Shown here: in pieces, positions 10,191 through 22,340 of the stretch | Position numbering within the stretch: the stretch's first letter is position 1 | How the letters are laid out: each line of letters starts with the position of its first letter | NCBI RefSeq assembly: GCF_963678635.1 | Contig: NC_087067.1 | Span: forward strand, 1,178,001 to 1,242,000 | Origin: Symsagittifera roscoffensis | Lineage: Eukaryota > Xenacoelomorpha > Acoela > Convolutidae | Direction of reading: 5' to 3' | DNA length: 64,000 nucleotides | Made by a program: the position numbers and the translations under genes | Notes under the pieces: generated by a model | The model's input: the letters and a program-made list of their open reading frames with translations, nothing else | The model's database searches: none | Told to the model about the DNA's origin: nothing

Positions 10191-13050
10191 CACAAGCTAA
10201 ATCATCAGCCCGCAATACCATCAGCCACTCGCATATCCGAAATGCAATCGATGCTTAATGAGAGGGACAGAAGAAATGCCAAGCCACTTACCCAAGTTTA
10301 AAAATTTGGCAACTAATAAACACAAGCTAAATTATCAGCCCGCAATACCATCAGCCACTCGCATATCCGAAATGCAATCGATGCTTAATGAGAGGGACAG
10401 AAGAAATGCCAAGCCACTTACCCAAGTTTAAAAATTTGGCAACTAATAAACACAAGCTAAATCATCAGCCCGCAATACCATCAGCCACTCGCATATCCGA
10501 AATGCAATCGATGCTTAATGAGAGGGACAGGGGAAATGCCAAGCCACTTACCCAAGTTTAAAAAATTGGCAACTAATAAACACAAGCTAAATCATCAGCC
10601 CGCAATACCATCAGCCACTCGCATATCCGAAATGCAATCGATGCTTAATGAGAGGGACAGGGGAAATGCCAAGCCACTTACCCAAGTTTAAAAATTTGGC
10701 AACTAATAAACACAAGCTAAATCATCAGCCCGCAATACCATCAGCCACTCGCATATCCGAAATGCAATCGATGCTTAATGAGAGGGACAGGGGAAATGCC
10801 AAGCCACTTACCCAAGTTTAAAAATTTGGCAACTAATAAACACAAGCTAAATCATCAGCCCGCAATACCATCAGCCACTCGCATATCCGAAATGCAATCG
10901 ATGCTTAATGAGAGGGACAGGGGAAATGCCAAGCCACTTACCCAAGTTTAAAAATTTGGCAACTAATAAACACAAGCTAAATCATCAGCCCGCAATACCA
11001 TCAGCCACTCGCATATCCGAAATGCAATCGATGCTTAATGAGAGGGACAGGGGAAATGCCAAGCCACTTACCCAAGTTTAAAAATTTGGCAACTAATAAA
11101 CACAAGCTAAATTATCAGCCCGCAATACCATCAGCCACTCGCATATCCGAAATGCAATCGATGCTTAATGAGAGGGACAGGGGAAATGCCAAGCCACTTA
11201 CCCAAGTTTAAAAATTTGGCAACTAATAAACACAAGCTAAATCATCAGCCCGCAATACCATCAGCCACTCGCATATCCGAAATGCAATCGATGCTTAATG
11301 AGAGGGACAGGGGAAATGCCAAGCCACTTACCCAAGTTTAAAAATTTGGCAACTAATAAACACAAGCTAAATCATCAGCCCGCAATACCATCAGCCACTC
11401 GCATATCCGAAATGCAATCGATGCTTAATGAGAGGGACAGGGGAAATGCCAAGCCACTTACCCAAGTTTAAAAATTTGGCAACTAATAAACACAAGCTAA
11501 ATCATCAGCCCGCAATACCATCAGCCACTCGCATATCCGAAATGCAATCGATGCTTAATGAGAGGGACAGAAGAAATGCCAAGCCACTTACCCAAGTTTA
11601 AAAATTTGGCAACTAATAAACACAAGCTAAATCATCAGCCCGCAATACCATCAGCCACTCGCATATCCGAAATGCAATCGATGCTTAATGAGAGGGACAG
11701 GGGAAATGCCAAGCCACTTACCCAAGTTTAAAAAATTGGCAACTAATAAACACAAGCTAAATCATCAGCCCGCAATACCATCAGCCACTCGCATATCCGA
11801 AATGCAATCGATGCTTAATGAGAGGGACAGGGGAAATGCCAAGCCACTTACCCAAGTTTAAAAATTTGGCAACTAATAAACACAAGCTAAATCATCAGCC
11901 CGCAATACCATCAGCCACTCGCATATCCGAAATGCAATCGATGCTTAATGAGAGGGACAGGGGAAATGCCAAGCCACTTACCCAAGTTTAAAAATTTGGC
12001 AACTAATAAACACAAGCTAAATCATCAGCCCGCAATACCATCAGCCACTCGCATATCCGAAATGCAATCGATGCTTAATGAGAGGGACAGGGGAAATGCC
12101 AAGCCACTTACCCAAGTTTAAAAATTTGGCAACTAATAAACACAAGCTAAATCATCAGCCCGCAATACCATCAGCCACTCGCATATCCGAAATGCAATCG
12201 ATGCTTAATGAGAGGGACAGGGGAAATGCCAAGCCACTTACCCAAGTTTAAAAATTTGGCAACTAATAAACACAAGCTAAATCATCAGCCCGCAATACCA
12301 TCAGCCACTCGCATATCCGAAATGCAATCGATGCTTAATGAGAGGGACAGGGGAAATGCCAAGCCACTTACCCAAGTTTAAAAATTTGGCAACTAATAAA
12401 CACAAGCTAAATTATCAGCCCGCAATACCATCAGCCACTCGCATATCCGAAATGCAATCGATGCTTAATGAGAGGGACAGGGGAAATGCCAAGCCACTTA
12501 CCCAAGTTTAAAAAATTGGCAACTAATAAACACAAGCTAAATCATCAGCCCGCAATACCATCAGCCACTCGCATATCCGAAATGCAATCGATGCTTAATG
12601 AGAGGGACAGGGGAAATGCCAAGCCACTTACCCAAGTTTAAAAATTTGGCAACTAATAAACACAAGCTAAATCATCAGCCCGCAATACCATCAGCCACTC
12701 GCATATCCGAAATGCAATCGATGCTTAATGAGAGGGACAGGGGAAATGCCAAGCCACTTACCCAAGTTTAAAAATTTGGCAACTAATAAACACAAGCTAA
12801 ATCATCAGCCCGCAATACCATCAGCCACTCGCATATCCGAAATGCAATCGATGCTTAATGAGAGGGACAGGGGAAATGCCAAGCCACTTACCCAAGTTTA
12901 AAAATTTGGCAACTAATAAACACAAGCTAAATTATCAGCCCGCAATACCATCAGCCACTCGCATATCCGAAATGCAATCGATGCTTAATGAGAGGGACAG
13001 GGGAAATGCCAAGCCACTTACCCAAGTTTAAAAATTTGGCAACTAATAAA
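10191..13050. repeat. Satellite array: 22 units of exactly 130 bp
   Basis: The string CACAAGCTAA recurs every 130 bp from 10191 to 12921 and the last unit ends at 13050, giving exactly 22 units with no length change. I could find only three variable places: ATCATC versus ATTATC near the unit start (ATT in units 2, 8, 18 and 22), GGGGAAATG versus AAGAAATG (AAG in units 1, 2 and 11), and AAAATTTGG versus AAAAATTGG (the latter in units 3, 12 and 18). The unit length is not a multiple of three and contains stops, so it is not coding. The left edge abuts two CACTTTTTTTAGTTT-like repeats (10150-10184); the right edge breaks off as CACACGCTTG. The near-identity implies recent amplification or homogenisation. 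Confidence 0.97.
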
Positions 13051-13564
13051 CACACGCTTGAACAAATGAACTATTTGACGTACTAATTGCAGAGAATTTT
13101 CAACCCATTATTATTCCAAAAACAAAAATTGAACTTCTCAAAGTTTCGCCAAAATAGAGAGGGTGAAATGTTAAGCATTGTGAAGATCTTTTTAAAATTT
13201 TAGTTGGAATAACTTCTATATCTGAAACACTTTTGATATTTGATGGATCTCTTGCAATACTGTAGCTATATTTTTTATCGCCGAAATACGACCTTTCGAA
13301 ATGGAAGCAATTATTTAAATTTTCTTGCTTTGTTTTTTGGTTTAATGCTGCCCTATCTTTAATTTATTGACTAAGTCAGTTTTTTGGCAAAAAAATTATA
13401 CTTACAGCGGTACAAGAGATTTAAAAATACAACTGTTGCAAGTATTGAAATTATCTAGCTAAAAATGCTTGCTTCACTTTGTATCTCTACCATTAAAACT
13501 TGCAATCTACCCCCTTCCTTCCCCCCACCACACACACCTCGCACATTGACCAAGTGAATTAACT

Positions 13565-13582
13565 CCCCCCCCCCCCCCCCCC
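13565..13582. repeat. Poly-C run of 18
   Basis: Uninterrupted run of 18 C, following a C-rich and CA-rich lead-in from about 13508. On the minus strand this is an 18-G tract with quadruplex potential. Its length is also prone to assembly error. Confidence 0.9.
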
Positions 13583-14769
13583 GAACAAACAAAAGACAAA
13601 TAGTGGACAAATAACCAAGAGAACAATCTCCCCTAAATCAATTTTTTGAGGGCATGGGAAGATTGTTCGTGGTACAAATTGAGCAATAAAGAGAAAAATT
13701 GTGACGTCTATCAAATTTCGACTAACTATTTCCGGTGATGAAGAAAGATGCAGGAGATATTGCTACAAAACTGACAAGTATTCGTAATAAAAAGTGATAA
13801 CTACTACTAAGTTAGACTTCATCCACTGGCGGATTTATTGCACTTCAAAAGTTACAGGCCTCTAGAATAGTGTCAGTAATATAGCGTTTAGTTAGCTAGT
13901 ATACGATCTACTTGTGTGGTTATATGCAAGGCTGGGCCAAATCAACATCAGTGGCTGAATCGGTGGGGCGGATGTGATAAATCTACTTCCTGTTTAAATT
14001 TCCTTTTCCCTTTCCCCTTTCGTTGACTACTGAGCCCTGAGCTCCCGTTCTGTGCTCTCAGAAAAACACCCCTGCCCCAATTAATGCTCAGCCTCAGTGC
14101 TTACAAAATTAGGTATGATACAACTTCTACCTAAAAGTATACTACCACCTGCAGAAAAAAAATAAAATGTTCACCAATATTTTTTCTTATCTTAACCAGG
14201 CTTGTAAAACGCTTCAAAAAATTTGCAGCCAGCAAATATAAATCAAATGTTGAACCCTGGAATTGTTTACTCATCAGGAAACTATCAAAATTTGGTTAGG
14301 CTTAAATTTCTACATATTTACTGACTTAAGTAGGAAAAATCAAGATTTTCATGAAAGGATTTTTTTTAAGTTTAAACTGATGTTTCAAAATACTCCAGGG
14401 AAGAAAAAATTGCTCACCAAATTTGAAAAAAAAAATTACGATTATTAGTCATACTGATCATTTTCTAGCTTTTCTGCAGTAAAACAGTTAATGTTGATGT
14501 GAGCCGGTAATTCAACATTGTTACGGGATTCTTAATTAGACGATTTAAAAAATAAGACTAAAATCGTAAACTTAATGTCATCAAAATCTAGCAAATCTCA
14601 GCAGCTTCGAAAAAGAGAAAAACCTGAAGATTATAAAGCAGTGAGCTAATTTAATTTCGAAGTTATATCGTGTGTCGTCTAATTTCACAGCAGCCGCCAT
14701 TTCGGATTATTTCACCCATCCGCTGCCATTTCCTTTTCCTTGTGCGTCACCGCATACATTATACGTATT

Positions 14770-14850
14770 CAATAGCCCCTCCCCTCCCTTTTCCTTCCCC
14801 TACCTTCCTTCCGGGTTTCCACTCCCCTCCCCTCCCCTCCTTTTTTGCCC
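14770..14850. repeat. Pyrimidine-rich tract
   Basis: Repeats of CCCCTCC and TTCCTTCCCC make the plus strand almost purine-free. Just upstream, near 14690-14735, GCCGCCATTT is a YY1-like word next to CCGCTGCCATTT. The zone could be promoter-like, but no transcript start or gene follows that I can defend. Confidence 0.5.
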
Positions 14851-16994
14851 CTATCGTATCACATCTCCGCGCTTCCTTCTTTCCTCGAGGAAGTGCAATC
14901 AATATTCCAATATCATTAGCATCTCATCTCAGCCCAGCCTTCAATTACAATGCTATTTACTACTTCGTACTTAGACACTATGTATAATCCACAGCCACAA
15001 AATCAGCTGAAAGTTACCTGGTTCGAATCAGCAAAAGCCCAATTATGTTCGAATGATACACACCGCCCGTCCGCCCGCCGTTGACGCAACCCCTTTCCTA
15101 ACGTATTTCCTCTTCCTTTTCCTGTTTCCTTCCCCTAACATAACCTCTTACCCATCTTCCCCTATTCGCCATCCAACAGTATCTCCATGGCTCCCAAACA
15201 CTATGGTTTCTTATTTTAAGAGAAAACGCTCTTTTAAGGAAACTTAACGATCTTATATTTAACCCACTGCCCTCAATTCCGGTTGCCAATTTTTTCCGAC
15301 GGGTCTCTCTTTAGGTACTATTTTACAGCCAAAACCTCAACTAAATTGTTGAAAAATGTTTCAACCTCTTCACCCCCTACCCTGCGAACGCTGCTGAATC
15401 TAGGCTTCATAATCGGCAGAAAATCTCGAAAGGAGAAAAACCCAAGTGTTGCACTATCAGCATTGTACAGTCGACTTATAAAACGTAGAACAACTAAGTA
15501 TAGTTTTTTATCTGCCGAAATAACTTTAAAAAGAATCTTACCTTACAATATCCAAAACTTTGTAGTCGCTATTGATTTATTCGAGAAATATAGAAGTCGT
15601 TTAGTTTCGAAAACGTGAACAAATCGTGTATTCCGGGATTCTTTTCGATGCCACTCGGGCAAAATAAAGAAATAGTTAGGGTCCTAATTTGAGAAATTTT
15701 AAGCCCAGCAAATAGGAAACTATAAAAAACTGAACAAAACCCGATAAAACAAAAGTCAGGGATAATTCACAGCCCAGACATTGTCTCGGTTTCCTATAAA
15801 AAGAAAAGTTTGTTTATCCGAGTAAAAATAGTATCGACGGAATCGTAAAACAATAAATTACAAGTAACGATATAAAGGATGGAGTGCTTTCAAATCAAAG
15901 CGTAGTGTTTTTCAAGCTTTCCCTCTTTTAAAGTTGAGCCGCGCTATTTCCGCGCTAAAATGGTACAAAAGAAAGGAAGCTTTTATGTTTTGACTTAGCT
16001 GATAGAGGGCAAATTTGAGATATCTTTTGTGAAGGAAGTTGAGTTAATTTATTGAGCAAAAGACTAACCTTAAACTACAAGTCGAGAAGTTTTCCGCTGC
16101 TTTTGTTTGATATCACTAACAGGCCAACTGGTCTATTGGTTTATGCATCAAGAAAGAGAGGGTCACGACAAATGAATGTGAGTCAAACAATATGGGCAAA
16201 ATGGCGCACAGAAATCGAGTTTAAGGCGAAGGTTAGTGTTAGTTTTAGCTAGCTGCTCTTAGAACAAACTATTCGGTGGCTAACTATCAACTCGATAAAC
16301 TTTACATCCGACATCCGATTTTGTGCCAACCATAAGTACGTTCAACGCGTACTGAATGCGGGTAATGACATATAAAGAGCGAGCAGGCTTATTGGTTGGG
16401 TTTAAGCTGTGACACAATGGCAATGCTAATATTTGCCGACGGAATTGACCAACCAACCGAGTTAATACTGTTCAACTGACCAAGTTAGAACAGCCCAGCC
16501 GAAATTAGGTCGAGAAAGAACTCCGCTGCTGGAAATGGTGACAGAATGGAGGAAAGCGTCAAATAAATCCCACACAACGTCTGTCAAGATGGCATCAGTT
16601 TGGAACGACAATCTGACTGCGAAAAATAAAAGGTTTGTTGGCCAGTAACCATCAAAACTAAACCGATATGAGATCTCGAACTAACTGCGAAATTTATTGC
16701 TTGGCTCATTTTGAATGGCTGCAAAATCTTACTCTTCCGGCAACAAACCACACTGAAAATTGTACAGCACCCAAGGAGTTCGAAAGGAAAGGGAGCCATA
16801 GTGAAGTTAACACAGATGCGAAGCATTATAAGAACGGGACTTAAGCTGATTAAACTAAAACAATCAGATTATCTTACATAAACCCAAAAAATCGCTTCAA
16901 TTCAACAAGAACAATCTCCGGCAATTGTTAGTAGGAAAACTTCAATTAAAATAAAATTAGCTAAACGATATAGAACGCCAAAAAGCATTTGCTT

Positions 16995-17650
16995 TTACAG
17001 ATACGGAGTTGCAGATTCTAAACCTAGGCGAAATCCAAGAACTTGAACCAGTATATTGAATGAAAATGGAAAAAAAAACGATAAAAATTACTATCTGCTT
17101 ATCGGAAAGCTTATAATCATTTATTATAGCTTTTGCATGGAAAACGTATTATCTTATGAATCTAACTGCATATCCTAATTGTTTCAACCAATGACAATAG
17201 AGAAGAACTTTGTAATCGGGTGTGTTTTAATTTTTTCCTTTTTTGTTTTCCACACAAAATCAGGCACCACAATTAATTACCGGAACATATCGAGTGATAT
17301 ATCATTTGAAAGCCGTTTCAGACGTGATTCGAAGGACCTTATTAAATTTTGAAACAGAGTTACAGATACGCAGTTGCAGTTTGCGTTTTTCAAAAAAAAA
17401 CGTTTAAAATTTTAATCTGCATATTGTAAGCGTATAATCGTATTTTATAGCTTTTGCATAGAACCAGTTTTATCGTATGAATTGAACTTCATATCATAAT
17501 TGGCCCAACCATTAATTGGTATTTTAAATTTTTCTTTTGTGTTTTAATAGAAAAATTAGGTACCACAAACAATCATCGGAACGTGTCGAGTGATATATCA
17601 TATTAAAACCCTTTCAGTCGTGATTCGAACGATATTTAGAATTTTTTAAA
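16995..17650. repeat. Tandem duplication, period about 364 bp
   Basis: ACAGATACGGAGTTGCAG at 16998 recurs as ACAGATACGCAGTTGCAG at 17362. The following landmarks (TATAGCTTTTGCAT, CGAGTGATATATCAT, TTTCAG-CGTGATTCGAA) recur in the same order. A third partial relative with TATATCATATTTAAG and CTTTCAGTCGTACTTCGA is at about 19605-19650. Non-coding. Confidence 0.6.
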
Positions 17651-18029
17651 AGAAAAGCCCATTTAAAAAATCTGATTTTGGTATTAATTTGAGCGAATAA
17701 GGTGAGCTAGCATAAGCCGTGAAAACTTAGTTTTACTAGAGTAAAGTAGTTTTTGACGTTTGTTTGCTCTATTCCGGAATCAAAAACTTTCGAACATATT
17801 TTTTCAAAACTCAAAAAATTTCTGCAAAAAATAGTTTTTTTGTGATTTTTGTACACATTGTTTGTTTTTCAATTCATGTGTCTACAACAACTGTTTTCTA
17901 ATTTGAGTATTTTTTTATGACTGTTGATTATGCCTAAGTACTTGAAAAAAAAATTTCGGTTTCTTTTAAGACTATTGTCGAACATTCTGTGCTACTTGCC
18001 CAGTAACCGGCTATTCTTGTTTTTAAGTG

Positions 18030-18250
18030 AATTGTCTCAGAAAAAAAATCGTTGTTGCACTTGCACTGTCCTGAATCAGTCAGCCTTTGTGTACGCACGG
18101 AAAAAATCTGATCTCCTCAATTGAAAAAAAAAATATTGCTTTCGTAAAATCGTATAATTGCGGTATTAACTATACCACTCGTTTAATCTCAAACACTCTT
18201 CGTACCAGTTTCCACATATCGTATCTGCGTGAAGCGACATGAACATGTTA
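18030..18250. repeat. Dispersed repeat C, copy 1
   Basis: Landmarks TCTCAGAAAA, TTGCACTTGCAC, CTGAATCAGTCAGC, TGTACGCA and CATATCGTAT recur in the same order at 19050-19180. Unassigned, non-coding. Confidence 0.5.
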
Positions 18251-19049
18251 AATATCAATAATTATGCAAGTTCAATTTCTTACAGATTTGCAGAAAACTT
18301 ATTTGCGGCAAAAAGTCTAGTTTCAGATTACAAAACATTTGCTCTCGCATATGTAACAATAGCCTATACACAAGCCCCAAATGCGAGAGATGCAGAAAAA
18401 ACAAAAAACTTACCCCGGCTAGAATTATGCTCGCTGTGAGAATAAAAATTATTCGAGAAAATCTGATTTTTTTTTGCTTAAAAAAAGTTGAGCGCACTAC
18501 AGATATTACTTAGCTTGAAACACATGAGCTTAATTTAACGTAAGAGAAATTTACTTGAATGAAATTTTTAAAATAGGCAAAGCATGAGACAAACTAGCCG
18601 ACAGAAAACTAGACGAAACTCAAAAAAAAAACGCAAACATGTCAATAAACAACTAGATCTACCACAATTGTCATTTGTTTGTCTCTATTCCCCTTGAACC
18701 AAAATCATTATGATTAAAACATTCCGCGTAGAATAATTCCCAATTTTAAATAAAACGGAGCCAAATTTACTAATTGCTAACAGAGCCGAAATTAATTGAG
18801 CAGACATCCACTGCGCCGAAAAAAAAAGGTTTCATAAAAACATTAAAACTCAGAGATTTTTTTTTACTAATAGAAGCGACTTTTTTTTACTAATCAAACA
18901 ATTCAATTTGAGGAAACTAAGCAAATACAAGCTGGTTTTTGGCAACTCGAATAGACTCTGCATAAAGTGTACTCAAGATATTTTAGAAAAATTATCATGC
19001 AGGTTGAAGACCCAAAGGGATTGCATCTTCTTTTTACTTAAAATCTGAT

Positions 19050-19180
19050 AGTTCTCAGAAAACATCTCTCTCTTGCACTTGCACAGTCTGGAATCAATCA
19101 GCTTTTTTGTACGCAAGGGAGAATTCTGATCTCACCTATTAAGAATGAGTTATCGAGTTTCGCATATCGTATGATGTGCA
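19050..19180. repeat. Dispersed repeat C, copy 2
   Basis: Shorter, diverged copy of 18030-18250 (TTGCACTTGCACAGTCTGGA, TTTTGTACGCAAGG, GCATATCGTATGATG). Non-coding. Confidence 0.5.
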
Positions 19181-19244
19181 TGAACAGTTCAACTAATAAA
19201 AAAAACTCGCCAACTAATAAAAAAAAGAAAGGCTAGAAATTTGA

Positions 19245-19530
19245 TATTTTTCAAAATTTCAACAGCCTCAAAGGATTTCTACTACTTCTTAGTATGAAAA
19301 TTATCAAAAAAGAAGAGTAACTCGTTTTTTAAATATTCCGCCCACTGTAGTAGAAATTTAATTAAAAATCGACTGATTAAACAATCAATTTCTTTCAACC
19401 GTTTAAAAAATACCAAAACATTTACCCAGTGTTAATAGAAGAGTTAAAGAACGTTTAAGTTTGATTTTTTTTTCAATATTTAACAGCCTCAAGTGTTTCT
19501 ACTACTTTCTTGTGTATAAATTATTAAAAC
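19245..19530. repeat. Pair of short direct repeats
   Basis: A block reading TTTGAT...TTCAACAGCCTCAA then TTTCTACTACTT occurs at about 19249-19295 and again at about 19463-19505. The spacing is roughly 210 bp, with intervening AT-rich DNA. No coding potential. Confidence 0.45.
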
Positions 19531-20381
19531 CCACATACAGTACCCCGTTTTCTAGTTTTCTACCTCTAGTTTTCTAAGGAGAAACACGTTCGAAGTTGAT
19601 TGATATGTATATCATATTTAAGTGCTTTCAGTCGTACTTCGAGCTGCATTAAAAAAATTAGCTTAACATTTTCCCAAATTCGAGAGAAAAAGGTTTCAAA
19701 TCGTTCACGCTTACACTTAAAGCTAGGGGTGGATATGCGTAGTTCGTAAGTTAAACAATCTATACTCTAATTAAAACCAATGTAAAATAATTAAACAAAT
19801 TAATTCAATTGCAAAAAAAAATCTTCAAGATTGACTTGAAGTATTGGATAGGAAATATTTTCTATCAAATTGGAGATGAACACTTATTTTCTAGAAATGA
19901 AAAAGTTAAGACGAAAACGTTTATTAAAAGCTCCCAGCAATGTTTAGTGTTGCCAGACTCTTGTAACGCTTTGGCTTCATGTAACTTCCAAATTGCATTT
20001 CATTGTTCGTTTAGTTCTAAGCAGCATCTTTTTCGTTAAAGATATTCCTTATAGACCAATTTTCATATGAGTTAAAAGAAACCAAAGCAAAAAACTGGCA
20101 ATTTTACAATATCAACAACACATGTACTCATTGCTTAAATGGCAAAAATGGTATTTTTAAAACTCAAAATAAATAAGAAGTGTAAATAAAATAGCTGTGA
20201 ACTTACAATCATCACATTAATATTGCACCGCTAAACCTCTTCCTTAAAATCATGCAATAAATCAAAGTGGGGCAAGTTGATTTGAAACCAACATTAGAGT
20301 AAAATGACATCAATCAAGTCTGTCTTAATAGAAATTTTGTGTTTCCAGACTCTATTTCTATTTTCCAGCGGTCACATTTTT

Positions 20382-20693
20382 CTACATAGTCTTCATGTGG
20401 CTTTTGAGATGTTTCAGCAGGCCAAATCCGTAGAGACGCTCATTTTCAACATTCGGAAATATCTTTTTGAGGTCATCCTGATTTGCGAGTTTTATGTATC
20501 TCTTGTCTTTCGGATCCTGGATCCCTCTCGCCTTGAAAATGGCCCACATTTTCTTCACAACCTGAGTTCTGGGCATTGTTGATGCCCCGATGACAGCTGC
20601 CAAATCGGCTGAGAGTTTCACATCAGCGGTCAAGCCTGCTCCCCTCTTGCTTACTACTTTGGGTTCGGTGGTTTCAACTTTAGCTTTGACCAT
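20382..20693 (-). CDS. Small SWIB-domain protein, paralogue 1
   Basis: A 103-residue protein made almost wholly of one SWIB/MDM2-type domain. A short charged N-terminus (residues 1-30) is followed by the fold from LSADLAAVIG through MPRTQVVKKMWAIFK to LYGFGLLKHL near the C-terminus. SWIB domains are known from BAF60-type chromatin remodelling subunits and from small stand-alone proteins in some eukaryotes and bacteria; the role of this stand-alone form is unknown to me, though nuclear and chromatin-linked function is the usual guess. I chose the ATG at 20693 because the paralogue starts at the equivalent residue and because a TTTCAG acceptor ends 11 nt upstream; the open frame beyond it to 20738 crosses that acceptor. 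The coding region is intronless, and the gene is tandem with 21121-21438. Confidence 0.85.
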   Translation of the reverse strand: MVKAKVETTEPKVVSKRGAGLTADVKLSADLAAVIGASTMPRTQVVKKMWAIFKARGIQDPKDKRYIKLANQDDLKKIFPNVENERLYGFGLLKHLKSHMKTM

Positions 20694-20699
20694 TTTGGC

Positions 20700-20715
20700 T
20701 CTGTCTGAAATTATG
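20700..20715 (-). promoter_or_regulatory. Probable 3' splice or trans-splice acceptor of SWIB gene 1
   Basis: On the minus strand ATAATTTCAG ends at 20705, 11 nt before the ATG. This matches the compact TTTCAG acceptor typical of nematodes and could serve a 5'-UTR intron or spliced-leader addition. The same arrangement is found before SWIB gene 2. Confidence 0.5.
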
Positions 20716-21120
20716 AACTCAAATTTGCTTGTTGTCACAAGTCTAAAAATTACAATGATTATTCCTTCAATTAGATGTAATTTTCATGTCTCAGCTAGAT
20801 TCTTTAGAGATCGGTCTAAAAAATTTTTCAGCCATTTTCAATCTCGAAGCATTTCCAAAGTGATAAAAACAAGTTTGTTAAAACAGAACATAAATCAGAA
20901 GAGTAAATAAAATAGTTGTGAAGATACAAGAATCACATCATTTTTGCACCGCTGAAGTTTCTAATCAATGTAATCATGCAATCAAATCAAAAGGCATGTT
21001 GAAACAGTTAACAACAACATAAATAAAATGACATCAATCAAGTCCGTCAACAAAGAGATTCTCAAATTTCAAAGTCGCAACAAATAAGACTTGAGTTTTA
21101 GAGAAGCATTTGAGCTATCT

Positions 21121-21438
21121 TTACATAGTCTTCATATGCTCCTTCAGATGTTTCAGCAAACCGAACCCATACAATCGGTCGTTTTCAACGTTTTGAAATA
21201 TCTTTTTGAGATCATCTTGATCGGCCAGATTAATGTATCGCCTGTCTTTTGGGTCCTGAATTCCTCTTTCCTTGAATATAGCCCACAATTTTTTCACAAC
21301 TTGGGTTCTGGGCATTGCTGATGCCCCAATTACAGCAGCTAAATCTTCTGAGAGCTGAACATCAACAGCAAGGGCTGCTCCCCTTTTGCTAACTTTTCCT
21401 TCAGCATCAGTTTTTTTTTCAGCACCAGTTTTGACCAT
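21121..21438 (-). CDS. Small SWIB-domain protein, paralogue 2
   Basis: A 105-residue single-domain SWIB protein, nearly colinear with its neighbour at 20382-20693. The N-terminal 30 residues are lysine-rich and diverged (MVKTGAEKKTDAEGKVSKRG), while the SWIB core from LSEDLAAVIG through RTQVVKKLWAIFK to YGFGLLKHLKEHMKTM is highly conserved between the two. This pattern suggests both copies are under selection. The ATG is preceded by GTTTTCAG ending 16 nt upstream. The frame is intact and has no introns. The gene family is a confident call; its cellular role is not known from sequence. Confidence 0.87.
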   Translation of the reverse strand: MVKTGAEKKTDAEGKVSKRGAALAVDVQLSEDLAAVIGASAMPRTQVVKKLWAIFKERGIQDPKDRRYINLADQDDLKKIFQNVENDRLYGFGLLKHLKEHMKTM

Positions 21439-21449
21439 TTTGAATACTG

Positions 21450-21470
21450 TAGTTCTGAAAACAAATCACT
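21450..21470 (-). promoter_or_regulatory. Probable 3' splice or trans-splice acceptor of SWIB gene 2
   Basis: The minus strand reads TTTGTTTTCAG ending at 21455, 16 nt before the ATG at 21438. This is a strong nematode-style acceptor. A 5'-UTR intron and spliced-leader addition cannot be told apart here. Confidence 0.5.
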
Positions 21471-22129
21471 AAATTATTGCGACACACACCTTACTATCCA
21501 TGAAGACTTCTATCAAAAGGTGCATGAATACCGAGGGGCCAGATCGCCATCACAGCTAGGCGAAAAAAGTCCCGGAATAAACGTTGGCATGTCACGGTGG
21601 CGAATGCGGGAAAAAATTGTTCCCGGATAGCCGAAAAGAAATTTTGCGGCCAGATAGCCTATGTGTTTTGTTCTTGGAACCCGAAATTTTGATCCCGATA
21701 ACTAGTCCCTCAAAATGCTAAAACTATACACCGAGGAAGCAGATCTTCGCACCACTTGCAAAACAAAATTAAATAGAAAAGTGTTCTATCTCATACGAAA
21801 AATGAACTAATTAAATGCATTCTAATGAAGATATTGTTGGCTGAAAAATTATTGATATTTTTTTATAATTTTTTTTTTCGTGGGGTAATTAGAAGGTCAA
21901 AAGTATCATAGTAACCGAGGTTACAGTCAGGAGTCCCTTCATCACGTATTCCAGTCGATATCCTTGAAAAATTATTGATGCAATTTTTATAAAAAGCCAT
22001 TGCCTATGATATAACAAGGATTCATACCCAGCAAATAATGATAGCTCTGATCATTTGGTCTCGGTCAATGTATGTGCCATTCTGTCAGACTGGCACAGCG
22101 CAACCTTCCGACACAGTACGAAAATAGGA
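21471..22129. other. Intergenic DNA between SWIB genes and the retroelement
   Basis: Presumably contains the SWIB gene 2 upstream region, but I can place no promoter. CTTCGCACCACTTGC at about 21747 is shared with 3771-3785. A 7-bp inverted repeat TGTGCCA...TGGCACA lies near 22074-22098. No gene is supported. Confidence 0.4.
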
Positions 22130-22340
22130 CTAGAGGCCTTAATGGTTGGAAATTATTGCAAAGGAGGGTCAGAATATTCGGTAATTTTAAATTTCGATTG
22201 GCGAATGAATATTTCTGAGAAATACGAAAAATGGCCAGTTTTTGATTGAAAAGTGACGAAAAACACAACAACAGCTAAAATAGTGAAAAACAGTCGGACG
22301 AGAAAGATATACAACACGAAGCCTCTTATCGTGACGATCA
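22130..22340 (+). repeat. Outermost partial copy of the LTR 5' segment
   Basis: From GGCCTTAATGGTTGGAAA onward this matches 23150-23280 of the LTR (shared landmarks CAGAATATTC, ATTTCTGAGAAA and ATGGCCA/ACGGCCA), but it is more diverged. With 22341-23064 and 23065 onward it makes three successive copies of the same LTR segment. Confidence 0.5.

Larger units (their letters stand above)
13051..16990. other. Intergenic DNA, low-complexity tracts only
   Basis: I see no gene that I can support. Notable tracts are the poly-C run (13565-13582) and a strongly pyrimidine-rich zone at 14770-14850, with a weaker one at 15090-15180. Short frames here (for example 111 codons at 15283-15618) lack domains and have composition typical of non-coding DNA. 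Confidence 0.45.
20140..21450. repeat. Tandem gene duplication carrying the two SWIB genes
   Basis: Not only the two coding regions but also their downstream flanks match. GACATCAATCAAGT at 20306 recurs at 21030 (offset 724), and the AGTAAATAAAATAG, TTGCACCGCT and ATCATGCAAT blocks also repeat in order. This shows a local head-to-tail duplication of a whole gene rather than two separate insertions. Flank divergence is clearly greater than that of the coding regions. Confidence 0.8.

Noticed and set aside
10191-13050. Regular array considered as CRISPR
   Set aside because: The whole 130-bp unit is repeated with no unique spacers, in a eukaryotic setting; it is a satellite.
15052-15068. TACACACCGCCCGTC, a universal word of the small-subunit rRNA 3' end
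   Set aside because: Only about 15 bases match; the flanks do not resemble rRNA on either side, so it is chance or a tiny remnant.
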